64,000 nucleotides of DNA. It comes from Clostridium cellulovorans 743B (lineage in GTDB: Bacteria > Bacillota > Clostridia > Clostridiales > Clostridiaceae). Both the position numbers and the translations under genes were made by a program. Shown piece after piece: positions 1 through 7,688 of this stretch (positions are counted from its first letter, which is position 1; each line of letters begins with the position of its first letter). Below the pieces are notes generated by a model. It was not told where the DNA came from. It searched no databases and saw only the letters and a list, made by a program, of their open reading frames with translations. The DNA lies in assembly GCF_000145275.1 (NCBI RefSeq), contig NC_014393.1, positions 1,488,001 to 1,552,000 of the forward strand, written 5' to 3'.

Positions 1-993
1 AATTACGGATATGCAAAAGGATATAAACCTTTGATGGATTATCTGAAAGCTTATATGAGGAAAAAAGGAATTGAAACAGAGGACAAAGAAATAATAATAA
101 CCAATGGTTTTACAGAAGCATTGGAAATATTACTTACTGCTTACACAAAGCCAGGAGATAAAATCCTTTGTGAAAATCCTACCCATAATACTGCCATAAA
201 AATTATGAGAGTTCATGACCTTGATATCATTGGTGTAACAATGAAGGAAGATGGTATTGATTTAAGTGAATTAGAAACCAGATTAAAGTCAGGAAAAATA
301 AAGTTTGGATACTTGATTCCTTCTTATCATAATCCTACTGGTATAGTGATGAAGGCGGAAAAAAGGCTTAAAGTATACAAGTTATTTAAGAAGTATGATG
401 TTCCAATAATAGAAGATGGCTTTAGTGAAGAACTATTATACAATAGTACTCATATTTCACCAATGGCTGCTTTAGATAAGGGCGGAACAGGGGTAGTTTA
501 TATAGGGAGTTTTTCAAAAATATTATTTCCTGGGATTAGAATTGGGTGGATATTAGCTGATAAAGAGCTTATATCAACAGTTGAAAGCGTTAAGAGATGT
601 AAAAACATTCATAGCTCCTTTTTAGATCAAGGAGTTTTATATGAATATCTTAAAAGCGGAGCCTTTGAAAAGCATGTAAAAAAAACTAGAAGGTTTTATA
701 AAGAAAAATATGAATTAGCATTAAAGTGTATAAATAAATATATAACCCCAAGTTTTATATATGGAGAAGGAGCACTTCATGTATATATAGGGCTAGACGG
801 AATATCTTCAAGGGAATTGCTTGATAGATGTTATAAAAGAGGTGTGATATTTACGACCGGGGATATCTTTAGTATAGATGATTCGTGTAAAAATACTCTA
901 AGATTGGGATTATCAAGGGTTACGCTAGAGGAAATTGAAGAAGGAATTAAAATAATCGGGCAATGTATAAATGAACTTCAAAGTGAAGGGTAG
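1..993 (+). CDS. PLP-dependent aminotransferase fold protein, 5' end cut off by window
   Basis: The reading frame is open from base 1, so the N-terminus lies outside the window; the first internal ATG at 31 is not the start. About 330 residues of a fold-type I aminotransferase are visible. They include the Asn-Pro-Thr-Gly turn (SYHNPTG), an Asp of the PLP-pyridine site (IIEDGFSEE) and the Schiff-base lysine in GSFSKILFPGIRIGW. The SxxK...PGxRxGW form and overall size fit the aminotransferase domain of MocR/PdxR-type GntR regulators as well as free-standing 2-aminoadipate/aromatic aminotransferases. The missing N-terminus would decide between regulator and enzyme. Substrate cannot be inferred. 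A hairpin follows at 1001-1052. Confidence 0.85.
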   Translation, partial: NYGYAKGYKPLMDYLKAYMRKKGIETEDKEIIITNGFTEALEILLTAYTKPGDKILCENPTHNTAIKIMRVHDLDIIGVTMKEDGIDLSELETRLKSGKIKFGYLIPSYHNPTGIVMKAEKRLKVYKLFKKYDVPIIEDGFSEELLYNSTHISPMAALDKGGTGVVYIGSFSKILFPGIRIGWILADKELISTVESVKRCKNIHSSFLDQGVLYEYLKSGAFEKHVKKTRRFYKEKYELALKCINKYITPSFIYGEGALHVYIGLDGISSRELLDRCYKRGVIFTTGDIFSIDDSCKNTLRLGLSRVTLEEIEEGIKIIGQCINELQSEG

Positions 994-1000
994 ATTAGAT

Positions 1001-1056
1001 AAAAAGAGATATGCTTAAGTAGAAAGTTACTACTAAGGCATGTCTTCTTTTATTTC
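1001..1056. terminator. Hairpin terminator after the aminotransferase gene
   Basis: An imperfect stem pairs AAAAGAGATATGCTTAAGTAG with CTACTAAGGCATGTCTTCTTTT around a 7-nt loop. A-rich and T-rich flanks make it a plausible terminator in both directions. Confidence 0.6.
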
Positions 1057-1158
1057 TTATAGAAAATGCAATTATAGAATACAATAATAGGATTTAGCTT
1101 TAACAAAGTAGATGTAGAAGGAATACTATAGAATACGACAAAATTTGAGGTGAATTTT

Positions 1159-2214
1159 ATGTTTGCTATGGGAAAGCTTAATTGCTTAGAAAGTGTTGTA
1201 TTTGAAAATAAACAGCTTACCGAAAATATAGTTCAACCAAGCTACTATGCACAATTCGAGAAGTTTCCTGCATTAAGGATTGGTTTGGTAATTATAATAG
1301 TAGCTTTAATAATATATTTAATTTTTCAAAAAGAAATTAAAATTTCAATTTTAAGATGGAAAAAATCTATTAGTAATACTAAAAACAATAGACGCCCCAA
1401 GGAAGCTTTATCAAAAAATGATATAGATAGAATTATGAGTACTGCTGGATATGCCTATAATCCAATACAGGATATATTCTATTCAATAACACATCCTTGG
1501 CAAAGAGAGATGGGATATTGTCATTTCTATGATGAAGCAGCACCAATTTTAGGATTAGTTATTGATTGTGAACCAATTAAGTTTATGTATAAAGGGGAAC
1601 TTTGGCTAATTGAACTTTGGAAAGGTCAGTATGGCATGACTACTGGTTGTGAAATAGGGGTATACAAGAAGGCTAAAATGCAACTAGATATACCAAGAGT
1701 TTTTAAAGGAAACTTTTATGATGCTGTAGAAGATTTTGAAAGGTTAGATATGAAAATGAGTTTAATAAAAGACAATAAGGAGATATTTAGAAGAGAAGGT
1801 ATAAGTTGGTGGCTAACAGGCTTCAAGTTAGGGATGTTTTCTCATCCTTCAGAGTTAATAGTGGATTTGAGCATTACCTTAAAAGATCTAGAAATGCGAA
1901 ATGCTTTTATAATGGCTTTGATAGATATAGGATATTTAGAAGATGAAATTTATTTAGACAATAATACTGTAACTTTTCAATTTAATAAACCAAGAACAAA
2001 ACAGCCAACTTCAAAAAAGAAAATATTTCTTTCAATTGTTCAAAGTTCAAATAAGTTGAATTGTAGAAGGTATCAAAAAATAGCAGGTAATCATAAAAAT
2101 TTTTATGATGCAATTAATGCTATCGAAAAAGAAACACCAGATTTATTTGATAAGATAATAAATTTAAGGAAGTTCAACGAACTAAAGAATATGTTGGGTA
2201 TTAAAAGAAAATAG
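1159..2214 (+). CDS. Membrane-anchored DUF4474-like protein of unknown function
   Basis: I start it at the ATG at 1159 because the upstream GTG (1150) overlaps the GAGGTG ribosome binding site. The product (351 aa) has one hydrophobic segment near residues 38-58 (LRIGLVIIIVALIIYLIF) and then a soluble domain. The block from about residue 95, with GYAYNPIQDIFYS, a Trp-Gln-Arg-Glu stretch and IELWKGQYGMTTGCEIG, resembles DUF4474 domains of clostridial proteins. That match is from memory and untested. The C-terminal ~70 residues are basic. It appears monocistronic and is followed by two hairpins. No biochemical role can be assigned. Confidence 0.6.
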   Translation: MFAMGKLNCLESVVFENKQLTENIVQPSYYAQFEKFPALRIGLVIIIVALIIYLIFQKEIKISILRWKKSISNTKNNRRPKEALSKNDIDRIMSTAGYAYNPIQDIFYSITHPWQREMGYCHFYDEAAPILGLVIDCEPIKFMYKGELWLIELWKGQYGMTTGCEIGVYKKAKMQLDIPRVFKGNFYDAVEDFERLDMKMSLIKDNKEIFRREGISWWLTGFKLGMFSHPSELIVDLSITLKDLEMRNAFIMALIDIGYLEDEIYLDNNTVTFQFNKPRTKQPTSKKKIFLSIVQSSNKLNCRRYQKIAGNHKNFYDAINAIEKETPDLFDKIINLRKFNELKNMLGIKRK

Positions 2215-2237
2215 CTCATCATTGTTATAGCTTAGAA

Positions 2238-2270
2238 TAATCACTTTTCTTTTTTAGTGGTTAATTTTTT
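2238..2270 (+). terminator. Intrinsic terminator
   Basis: TAATCACT pairs with AGTGGTTA (one G-U) and is followed by ATTTTTT, just downstream of the DUF4474-like gene. Confidence 0.65.
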
Positions 2271-2281
2271 ATGTGTAGGAT

Positions 2282-2322
2282 ACCTCTGATAGTAGTTAAT
2301 TATATTAATATCAGAGGTTTTA
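2282..2322. terminator. Second hairpin, likely terminator
   Basis: A perfect 10-bp stem ACCTCTGATA/TATCAGAGGT surrounds a 17-nt AT-rich loop and is followed by TTTTAG. It lies between the DUF4474-like gene and the metallophosphoesterase gene, so it could end readthrough or act in the phosphoesterase leader. Confidence 0.55.
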
Positions 2323-2417
2323 GTCATGGATTTTTGAACTTTTCAAACCATGAGACATTTTTATCTTTGTAACATAGAATGTTATGAATAGTATTTTATA
2401 ACATAACGAGGATAATC

Positions 2418-3317
2418 ATGGATGCGATAAATCGTATATCAGAAGTTTTTAAAAAATCAAAGGAAGTTTTTATCGATGATAGCTCTAGATTAGCATTAAT
2501 CAGCGATTGCCATAGAGGTGATGGGACTAGTTCAGACAGCTTTTATAAAAATGAAAGATTGTATTTTACAGCTATAAATCATTATTATCAGGAGGGGTAT
2601 ACTTATGTAGAAGTCGGTGACGGTGATGAACTTTGGGAAAATAGAAATTTTTATGATATTCAAAAGGTTCATAGCAACGTCTTTAAGTTTTTGTCTAAAT
2701 TTTATAATGAAAAGAGACTTTATTTTATTTATGGAAATCATGATATGATTAAGAAAGATGAAGAGTTTGTTAATAGAAATTTCTATAGATATTTTGATCA
2801 AAGAACAAAGAGTGAAATTCCTTTGTTTGAAGATATAAAAATTCACGAAGGATTGGTTTTAAAGTATAAAAGAGAAGAAGATAAAATTTTGGTAATCCAC
2901 GGACATCAAGCAGATTTTTTAAATGATGATTTATGGGTGGCAAGTAAGTATATGGTTAGATATCTATGGAGACCACTTGAAATGTTTGGAGTTAAAGATC
3001 CAACAAGTACAGCTAAAAACTATGAAAAAAAACTTGCCGTTGAGAAAAAGCTTGTTGAATGGGTAGAAAAAGAAAAACATATACTAATTACTGGACATAC
3101 CCATAGACCTATGTTTCCAAAAGTGGGGCAACCACCGTATTTTAATGATGGAAGCTGCGTTCATCCAAGATGTATAACTGCTATAGAAATAGTAGATGGT
3201 TATATTACTCTTGTAAAATGGAATATTAAAATTAGAGAAGATGGTGTATTGTTTGTTGGAAAAGATATTTTAGCAGGGCCATGCAAGTTAGAGGATTATT
3301 TTAATAGCTTCAATTGA
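2418..3317 (+). CDS. Calcineurin-like metallophosphoesterase
   Basis: The 299-aa protein carries the metallophosphoesterase metal-site motifs in order: D-x-H in ISDCHRGDG (about residue 30), GDGDELWE, the GNH(D) motif in YGNHDM (about residue 110), HGHQAD (about 160) and the C-terminal GHTHRP (about 227). These bind a dinuclear metal centre. Substrate could be a phosphoprotein, nucleotide or lipid (UDP-diacylglucosamine hydrolases share the layout), and sequence alone does not decide. No signal peptide or membrane segment is seen, so it is probably cytoplasmic. The ribosome binding site is modest (ACGAGGATAATC before the ATG). It appears to be a single-gene unit. Confidence 0.85.
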   Translation: MDAINRISEVFKKSKEVFIDDSSRLALISDCHRGDGTSSDSFYKNERLYFTAINHYYQEGYTYVEVGDGDELWENRNFYDIQKVHSNVFKFLSKFYNEKRLYFIYGNHDMIKKDEEFVNRNFYRYFDQRTKSEIPLFEDIKIHEGLVLKYKREEDKILVIHGHQADFLNDDLWVASKYMVRYLWRPLEMFGVKDPTSTAKNYEKKLAVEKKLVEWVEKEKHILITGHTHRPMFPKVGQPPYFNDGSCVHPRCITAIEIVDGYITLVKWNIKIREDGVLFVGKDILAGPCKLEDYFNSFN

Positions 3318-3631
3318 TTTATATTTTTAAGTTCACATCACTGATTATTTGAACCAAAGGATTTTTGAAGCTAGTCTTTATAACTTGTTTATCATCATAT
3401 AAATATTAAGAATAAATAAAGCCGACAAAAGTGTTAACTAAGAAGGGGGGGTGTATCTTTTAAAAAAGTAAGAGCCCCTTTATTTACATAAGCTGATATT
3501 TTAGTAATAAATATAAGTTTTTGATGTTGATGTATTATTTTTCCTATGATAAAATCAATCTAGTTAATCAATGGTATTAATAAGTATTTTAATATTAATT
3601 GGGATATGATTACATAAAGGAGCTAAAGTAT
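3318..3631. other. Intergenic region with a G-rich hairpin
   Basis: Holds no gene. The run of seven G at 3445-3451 can pair with GCCCCTT at about 3474-3480, followed by TATTT, giving a weak terminator-like structure with a long loop. The rest is AT-rich leader of the TetR gene. Confidence 0.4.
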
Positions 3632-4198
3632 ATGAGTAATTCATCACATACAAAACAGTTAATGGCAGAATCTCTAAAAAAACAGATGGAGAAAACCCCA
3701 ATTAACAAGATTTCTATACAAAATATTGTTGATGGCTGCGGATTAACAAGACAATCCTTCTATTATCATTTTCAAGATGTCTATGAATTATTAGGGTGGA
3801 TTTATAGTAATCAAGCAGCTAAATGGCTGGAAGAAGAAAGTCGTTATGAAAATTGGAAAGAAGGATACTTAGAAGTTTTCAAATATATAGAAAAGAACAA
3901 AACATTCTGTTTAAATACCTTGCATTCAGTTGGTAGAGAGCATTTAGAAAGGTTTCTTTTTGCCAGTGCCTCAAAGCACTTAATAGGAATTGTAGAAGAG
4001 ATATCTGGAGATATGAAAGTTCCAGAGGAAAAGAAAAAAATAGTAGTGGATTTTTATACTCCAGCTTTCATAGCATTAGTTGGAAAGTGGATGGAGGGAG
4101 GAATGAAGACAAAACCAGAAGAAATTATCGAAGCTATTGGGGTTTTAGTGGATGGAACTATAGAGAAAGCATTAAAAGAATATTCAATAAATAAGTAA
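3632..4198 (+). CDS. TetR/AcrR-family transcriptional regulator
   Basis: The start at ATG 3632 is set by AAAGGAG nine bases upstream; an ATG further up lacks such a site. The 188-aa product has an N-terminal TetR DNA-binding domain: KISIQNIVDGCGLTRQSFYYHF, with the typical Y-Y-H-F end of the recognition helix at about residues 35-48. A C-terminal helical ligand or dimer domain follows (GKWMEGGMKTKPEEI). The length and C-terminal pattern recall DhaS-type or TetR_C_33-like members. No target gene is adjacent: upstream is a phosphoesterase and downstream are convergent genes. Ligand unknown. Confidence 0.85.
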   Translation: MSNSSHTKQLMAESLKKQMEKTPINKISIQNIVDGCGLTRQSFYYHFQDVYELLGWIYSNQAAKWLEEESRYENWKEGYLEVFKYIEKNKTFCLNTLHSVGREHLERFLFASASKHLIGIVEEISGDMKVPEEKKKIVVDFYTPAFIALVGKWMEGGMKTKPEEIIEAIGVLVDGTIEKALKEYSINK

Positions 4199-4347
4199 TA
4201 TAAGTATATATCAGTGTTAAATTGTAAAAAGTATGCAAAATATTTAATGAAAATTCAGTTGCATTTTGATACAAAAATGTCATAATTAAAGTGTATAATA
4301 AAAACATAATAAAATGTTTTTTCATAAATCCTCTTACAATTTAGATG

Positions 4348-4378
4348 AACACTGGTATCCCCGTGCCAGTGTTTTTTC
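4348..4378. terminator. Terminator with conserved TATCCCCGT loop, copy 1
   Basis: AACACTGG pairs with CCAGTGTT around TATCCCCGTG, followed by TTTTT. It ends the TetR unit. A sequence-related hairpin sits 200 bases downstream. Confidence 0.75.
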
Positions 4379-4550
4379 TATTTGCAATTAAAAATTCCAT
4401 AATAATAAATTAAAATTATCGATTAAAGCTTCTTTAATAAATATTTGTTTTTGACACAGAAATGACACAATTGACACCTATAATCAAACTAAAGTAAAAA
4501 ATCTTTTAAAACATTTTTTAATATTTTCCCTCTCCCTATAACATATAGAA

Positions 4551-4581
4551 AAACATTGGTATCCCCGTACCAATGTTTTTT
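4551..4581. terminator. Terminator with conserved TATCCCCGT loop, copy 2
   Basis: AAACATTGGT pairs with ACCAATGTTT around ATCCCCGT, flanked by A and T runs. It lies directly downstream of the minus-strand cystatin-like pair and can terminate in both directions. The loop is the same as in copy 1 while the stem differs by a compensated C-G to T-A pair. The 170 bases between the copies are AT-rich and hold no gene. Confidence 0.75.
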
Positions 4582-4606
4582 ACGTTATTATGTGAAAGTT
4601 TTAATG

Positions 4607-4876
4607 TTATACTATTCTTTCAATGTTAATTAGAGTTGGTTCAGCTCCAGCGGGTACTGCTGAAATATAAATTTTTGCTAAACCAGTTTTTGCGGCTAAT
4701 GCTGAAGGGGTAGCTTTAGCTATAAAAATGTAATTAACTCCATTGACAATTTGACTAGCAACTGCAATAGGGGTGTAGTTTACTCCTACAATTCCTTGCA
4801 GCGCAGTTTCAAATACTTCTTTGTCTTCATCGGTTATAGTTTCATGAACAGACCATCCGCCAGCGATTGTAGTCAT
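4607..4876 (-). CDS. Small cystatin-like protein, paralogue of the upstream gene
   Basis: The 89-aa protein has no signal peptide or membrane segment. It begins with Gly-Gly (residues 6-7), has a predicted helix (TDEDKEVFETALQG), then a strand with SQIVNGVNYIFIAK, then a second strand pair ending in VPAGAEP. This order, including the central Q-x-V-x-G-x-N-Y motif, is what cystatins use (N-terminal Gly, QVVAG loop, second hairpin loop). I infer a cystatin-like fold; protease inhibition is not shown. It is about half identical to the neighbouring gene (W.VHET, AVASQ.VNGVNY.FIAK and VPAG.EP shared). The start has a GGAGGAA site. The gap to the upstream copy is 81 bases, so they are probably co-transcribed. 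Confidence 0.75.
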   Translation of the reverse strand: MTTIAGGWSVHETITDEDKEVFETALQGIVGVNYTPIAVASQIVNGVNYIFIAKATPSALAAKTGLAKIYISAVPAGAEPTLINIERIV

Positions 4877-4957
4877 AGAAGTTCCTCCTTATAGAATATT
4901 TTGATTATAGTTATTTATTTACAAGATAGTATTTTAAGAAAACATATAGGGACGTAA

Positions 4958-5227
4958 TTATATCATTGAATTTATTGCTATTAGTTCCGGTTCTGAACCA
5001 GCAGGTACTACAGAAACATAGATTTTTACTAAATCTGTTCTAGGATTTAAGGTCACTGGAGTAGATTTTGCAATAAATAGATAGTTTACTCCATTTACTG
5101 CTTGAGAAGCAACAGCCACAGGCTCATAATTTGCAACTAGGTGGCCTTCTAGTGCAGTAGCTAATATTTGTTTATCCTCAGAGCTAACAGTTTCATGAAC
5201 ATTCCATTCTCCATCTACTGGTGACAT
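4958..5227 (-). CDS. Small cystatin-like protein, first gene of the pair
   Basis: An 89-aa paralogue of the next gene with the same layout: GEW near the N-terminus, helix EDKQILATALEG, central SQAVNGVNYLFIAKSTP, and C-terminal VPAGSEPELI. The QxVNGVNY signature matches the papain-binding loop of cystatins, which is the basis for the fold inference. No catalytic motifs, cysteines or export signal are seen, so a cytosolic role is likely. A GAGGAGG-type ribosome binding site precedes the ATG. Possible roles include inhibition of an endogenous cysteine protease; a structural protein using the same fold is also possible. Confidence 0.75.
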   Translation of the reverse strand: MSPVDGEWNVHETVSSEDKQILATALEGHLVANYEPVAVASQAVNGVNYLFIAKSTPVTLNPRTDLVKIYVSVVPAGSEPELIAINSMI

Positions 5228-5861
5228 GTAAATTCCTCCTCATAGCGCAATTGTGCATAACTTGAAGGGCGTGATATATTACTATTAATGGGAGACTAAG
5301 TACTATATAGTCTTCATAATTCTAGAAGTTATTTAATTTGAACCACGACCTAATGAGTTACAAGCATATTTATCTATATTCTATTTAGATGTAAATAATT
5401 CGTGAAATATTGATATTACTAATAGTTGGTAAATGAGTTTGAGGTTTTAAATGGTATATGGTAATTTAAGTAATAAATGATTCTTGACAGAACAATTAAA
5501 AAAATATATAATCTTGCATAAACAAAGAATATGAAAGGGCAAGGTATTTGCAGAAATGAGAATATAATTCACTTATAAGATTGTAAAAAATTAACACAAA
5601 ATTCAAACCTTTATTTAAGGTTTTATTGTTCTGGATTTTATGACTGTGAGTGGATAGCGTTTCCGACTGTAGATAGCTTGTTAAATGTGTGTTGTTATAG
5701 CTAATTTGTGGATAAAATTTCATAGTGTGTGGATAAAATTATTATTTATGGTTTAAAATTCACATATACTGAGTTTTGTGCGCTGCTTTTATTAATTTGC
5801 TTTTGTTTTGGTTTATGATCCGAGGCTAATTATATAGGTGTATTTTTGGCTATTAATAGTT
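5228..5861. other. Long gene-free leader region upstream of the ABC-F gene
   Basis: About 630 AT-rich bases without a convincing gene. A 75-codon minus-strand frame at 5496-5723 lacks a ribosome binding site and any recognisable motif, and is rejected. The region contains two perfect DnaA-box sequences (5707-5715 and 5728-5736) and presumably the promoters of both flanking genes. Confidence 0.6.
5707..5736 (-). promoter_or_regulatory. Two DnaA-box-like nonamers 21 bp apart
   Basis: TGTGGATAA occurs at 5707-5715 and 5728-5736; its complement TTATCCACA is the DnaA-box consensus. The repeats have the same orientation and are spaced by two helical turns. They could bind DnaA or be a chance local duplication, since GTGGATAAAATT is shared. 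Confidence 0.4.
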
Positions 5862-5915
5862 ATGACGCTATCCCCTCCAGGAGATTTCAGGAGGGGTTTT
5901 TATGTTGTTAATTGA
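5862..5915 (+). CDS. Possible 17-codon leader peptide overlapping the ABC-F start
   Basis: An ATG at 5862 opens a 17-residue frame that runs through both arms of the hairpin and ends at TGA inside the ABC-F gene, out of frame with it. Such leader peptides control many ABC-F resistance genes. No good ribosome binding site precedes it (AGGTG lies about 25 bases upstream), so this is tentative. Confidence 0.25.
   Translation: MTLSPPGDFRRGFYVVN
5872..5901 (+). promoter_or_regulatory. Hairpin with T-tract enclosing the ABC-F ribosome binding site
   Basis: CCCCTCC (5872-5878) pairs perfectly with GGAGGGG (5890-5896) around an 11-nt loop and is followed at once by TTTTT and then the ATG at 5902. 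The 3' arm is the ribosome binding site itself. The structure has the form of an intrinsic terminator and of an anti-Shine-Dalgarno hairpin, and suggests attenuation or translational gating. Confidence 0.7.
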
Positions 5916-7548
5916 ATGTAGAAATTTAAAAAAGTATTATGAGGACAGATTAATATTAGCTATTGAAAATTTGAATATATATTCCGAAGATAGAATTGGG
6001 ATCGTAGGGGTAAATGGTGTGGGAAAAACAACCTTGATTAATATCCTTAGTAAAAGGTTAGAGTCAGATACTGGTGTTGTTAAACTTTATGGTAAACATT
6101 CCTATATATCTCAGCTTCAAGAACCAGAAGGTAAGACTATAAGTAAAGAAATGGCTGAGAAGTTTAGAGTTGCAAGTGTTTATAATGAGAATAGCAGTGG
6201 TGGCGAGAAGACTCGATTTAAGTTAGCGAGAGCTTTTGATGATGAGAGTCAGCTTATTTTTGCTGATGAACCTACTAGCAATTTAGATATCGATGGCATT
6301 GAATTATTAGAGCAGAAGTTTCAGCAGTATAAAGGGGCACTTGTTATAATTTCTCATGATAGAAGCTTTTTAGATAAGATTTGTAATAAGATAATGGAAA
6401 TAGAAGAAGGAAAGATAAAAATATATAATGGTAACTTTAGTGATTATATAAATCAAAAGCTTATGGAAAGGCAACGAGCAGAATTTGAGTATAGTCAATA
6501 TACTAAGGAGAAGAGACGTCTTGAGAATACTATAATTGAAATAAGTGAAAAGTCCAAAGGGATGAGGAAGGCACCAAAGAGGATGGGCAATTCTGAGGCA
6601 AGACTTCATCGTAAAATGGGAAATCAAAAGTCTAAGGCTAAGTTAGACAAAACTGTAAAAGCTATAGAATCAAGGATTGATCATTTAGAAGTGAAGGATA
6701 AACCAAGAAATCAAGAGATTATTAAGCTAGATTTTTCGGATTCAAATATGCTTCATAGTAAAGTAGTAATTGAAGGTAAAAGTATAAATAGGAAATATGA
6801 TAAGAAGGTTATTTTTAAAGATGCAGAATTTTATATTGAAAATAATTCTAAGGTGGCATTGATTGGACCTAATGGTTGTGGAAAAAGTACGTTAATAAAA
6901 ATGATAATCAACAATAAGCAGGAAATAAAAATATCAAAGGCTGCAAAGATAGGTTATTTTAGTCAAGATTTAAAAATTTTAGATGAAAATTTAACTATAA
7001 TAGAGGATGTTATGAAAACTAGCATTCAGTCAGAAAATTATGCAAGATTATTGCTAGCAAGATTGCTGTTTAAAGGTGATGCAGTTTATAAAAGGATAGG
7101 GGTTCTAAGTGGTGGTGAGAAGGTTAAGGTGGCATTTGCAAAAGTACTACTGCAGGATATTAATTTACTAATTTTAGATGAGCCAACAAATTATATGGAT
7201 ATAACTTCTCTTGAGGTAGTTGAGGAAGCACTTTGCGATTATGATAGAAGTATACTGTTTGTTTCTCATGATAGAAGTTTTATAAAAGCTGTTGCTGATA
7301 ATATAATGACTATTGAGAATTACAAAATAAAAGTATTTAAAGGGAACTACAATGAATATTTAGCCAAGAAAAATAACCCTGTAAAGAAAAGAAATGAAAT
7401 AAGTGAACAGATTCTTATAATGCAAAATCGCCTTTCAGAAATAATGGGGAGGTTATCAATGCCGAGTAAAAAGGATGATGTGATTCTTTTAGATAAAGAG
7501 TATTATGAGGTTTTGAAAGAGCTAAATACATTAAAGGCTAGGTTATAA
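5902..7548 (+). CDS. ABC-F family ATPase, probable antibiotic ribosome-protection protein
   Basis: The 548-aa protein has two ABC ATPase domains and no membrane segment, the ABC-F layout. NBD1 has Walker A GVNGVGKTT (about residue 38), signature SSGGEKTR and Walker B FADEPTSNLD. NBD2 has GPNGCGKST (about 325), LSGGEKVK and LILDEPTNYMD. A charged linker of about 80 residues (roughly 190-270, rich in Lys and Arg) between them corresponds to the antibiotic-resistance domain that reaches the peptidyl transferase centre. Length and linker resemble Vga/Msr/CplR-type resistance factors rather than the housekeeping EttA/Uup group. Expected resistance would be to lincosamides, pleuromutilins or streptogramin A. 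The attenuator-like leader supports inducible expression. Confidence 0.85.
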   Translation: MLLIECRNLKKYYEDRLILAIENLNIYSEDRIGIVGVNGVGKTTLINILSKRLESDTGVVKLYGKHSYISQLQEPEGKTISKEMAEKFRVASVYNENSSGGEKTRFKLARAFDDESQLIFADEPTSNLDIDGIELLEQKFQQYKGALVIISHDRSFLDKICNKIMEIEEGKIKIYNGNFSDYINQKLMERQRAEFEYSQYTKEKRRLENTIIEISEKSKGMRKAPKRMGNSEARLHRKMGNQKSKAKLDKTVKAIESRIDHLEVKDKPRNQEIIKLDFSDSNMLHSKVVIEGKSINRKYDKKVIFKDAEFYIENNSKVALIGPNGCGKSTLIKMIINNKQEIKISKAAKIGYFSQDLKILDENLTIIEDVMKTSIQSENYARLLLARLLFKGDAVYKRIGVLSGGEKVKVAFAKVLLQDINLLILDEPTNYMDITSLEVVEEALCDYDRSILFVSHDRSFIKAVADNIMTIENYKIKVFKGNYNEYLAKKNNPVKKRNEISEQILIMQNRLSEIMGRLSMPSKKDDVILLDKEYYEVLKELNTLKARL

Positions 7549-7560
7549 AGGAAATAGAGT

Positions 7561-7612
7561 AGGGACTCAAAATAGCTATTATGCATTTGAGTCCCTTACG
7601 CATATTTTTATT
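7561..7612. terminator. Bidirectional terminator between convergent genes
   Basis: AGGGACTCAAA pairs with TTTGAGTCCCT around a 14-nt loop, followed by TACGCATATTTTT. It separates the ABC-F gene from the minus-strand binding-protein gene. Confidence 0.75.
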
Positions 7613-7688
7613 TTTGGAAGCACCATTAGAGTATTTATCATATTTTAAGTTTTCATAAGTATCATTAGATTATTTAATTGTAAGGAAG

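Noticed and set aside
4453..4480. Three TGACAC repeats upstream of a TATAAT
   Set aside because: Irregular spacing (11 and 9 bases) and no gene downstream; probably chance.
5496..5723. 75-codon minus-strand open frame in the long leader
   Set aside because: No ribosome binding site, no recognisable motif, composition of translated AT-rich noncoding DNA, and it spans the DnaA-box-like repeats.
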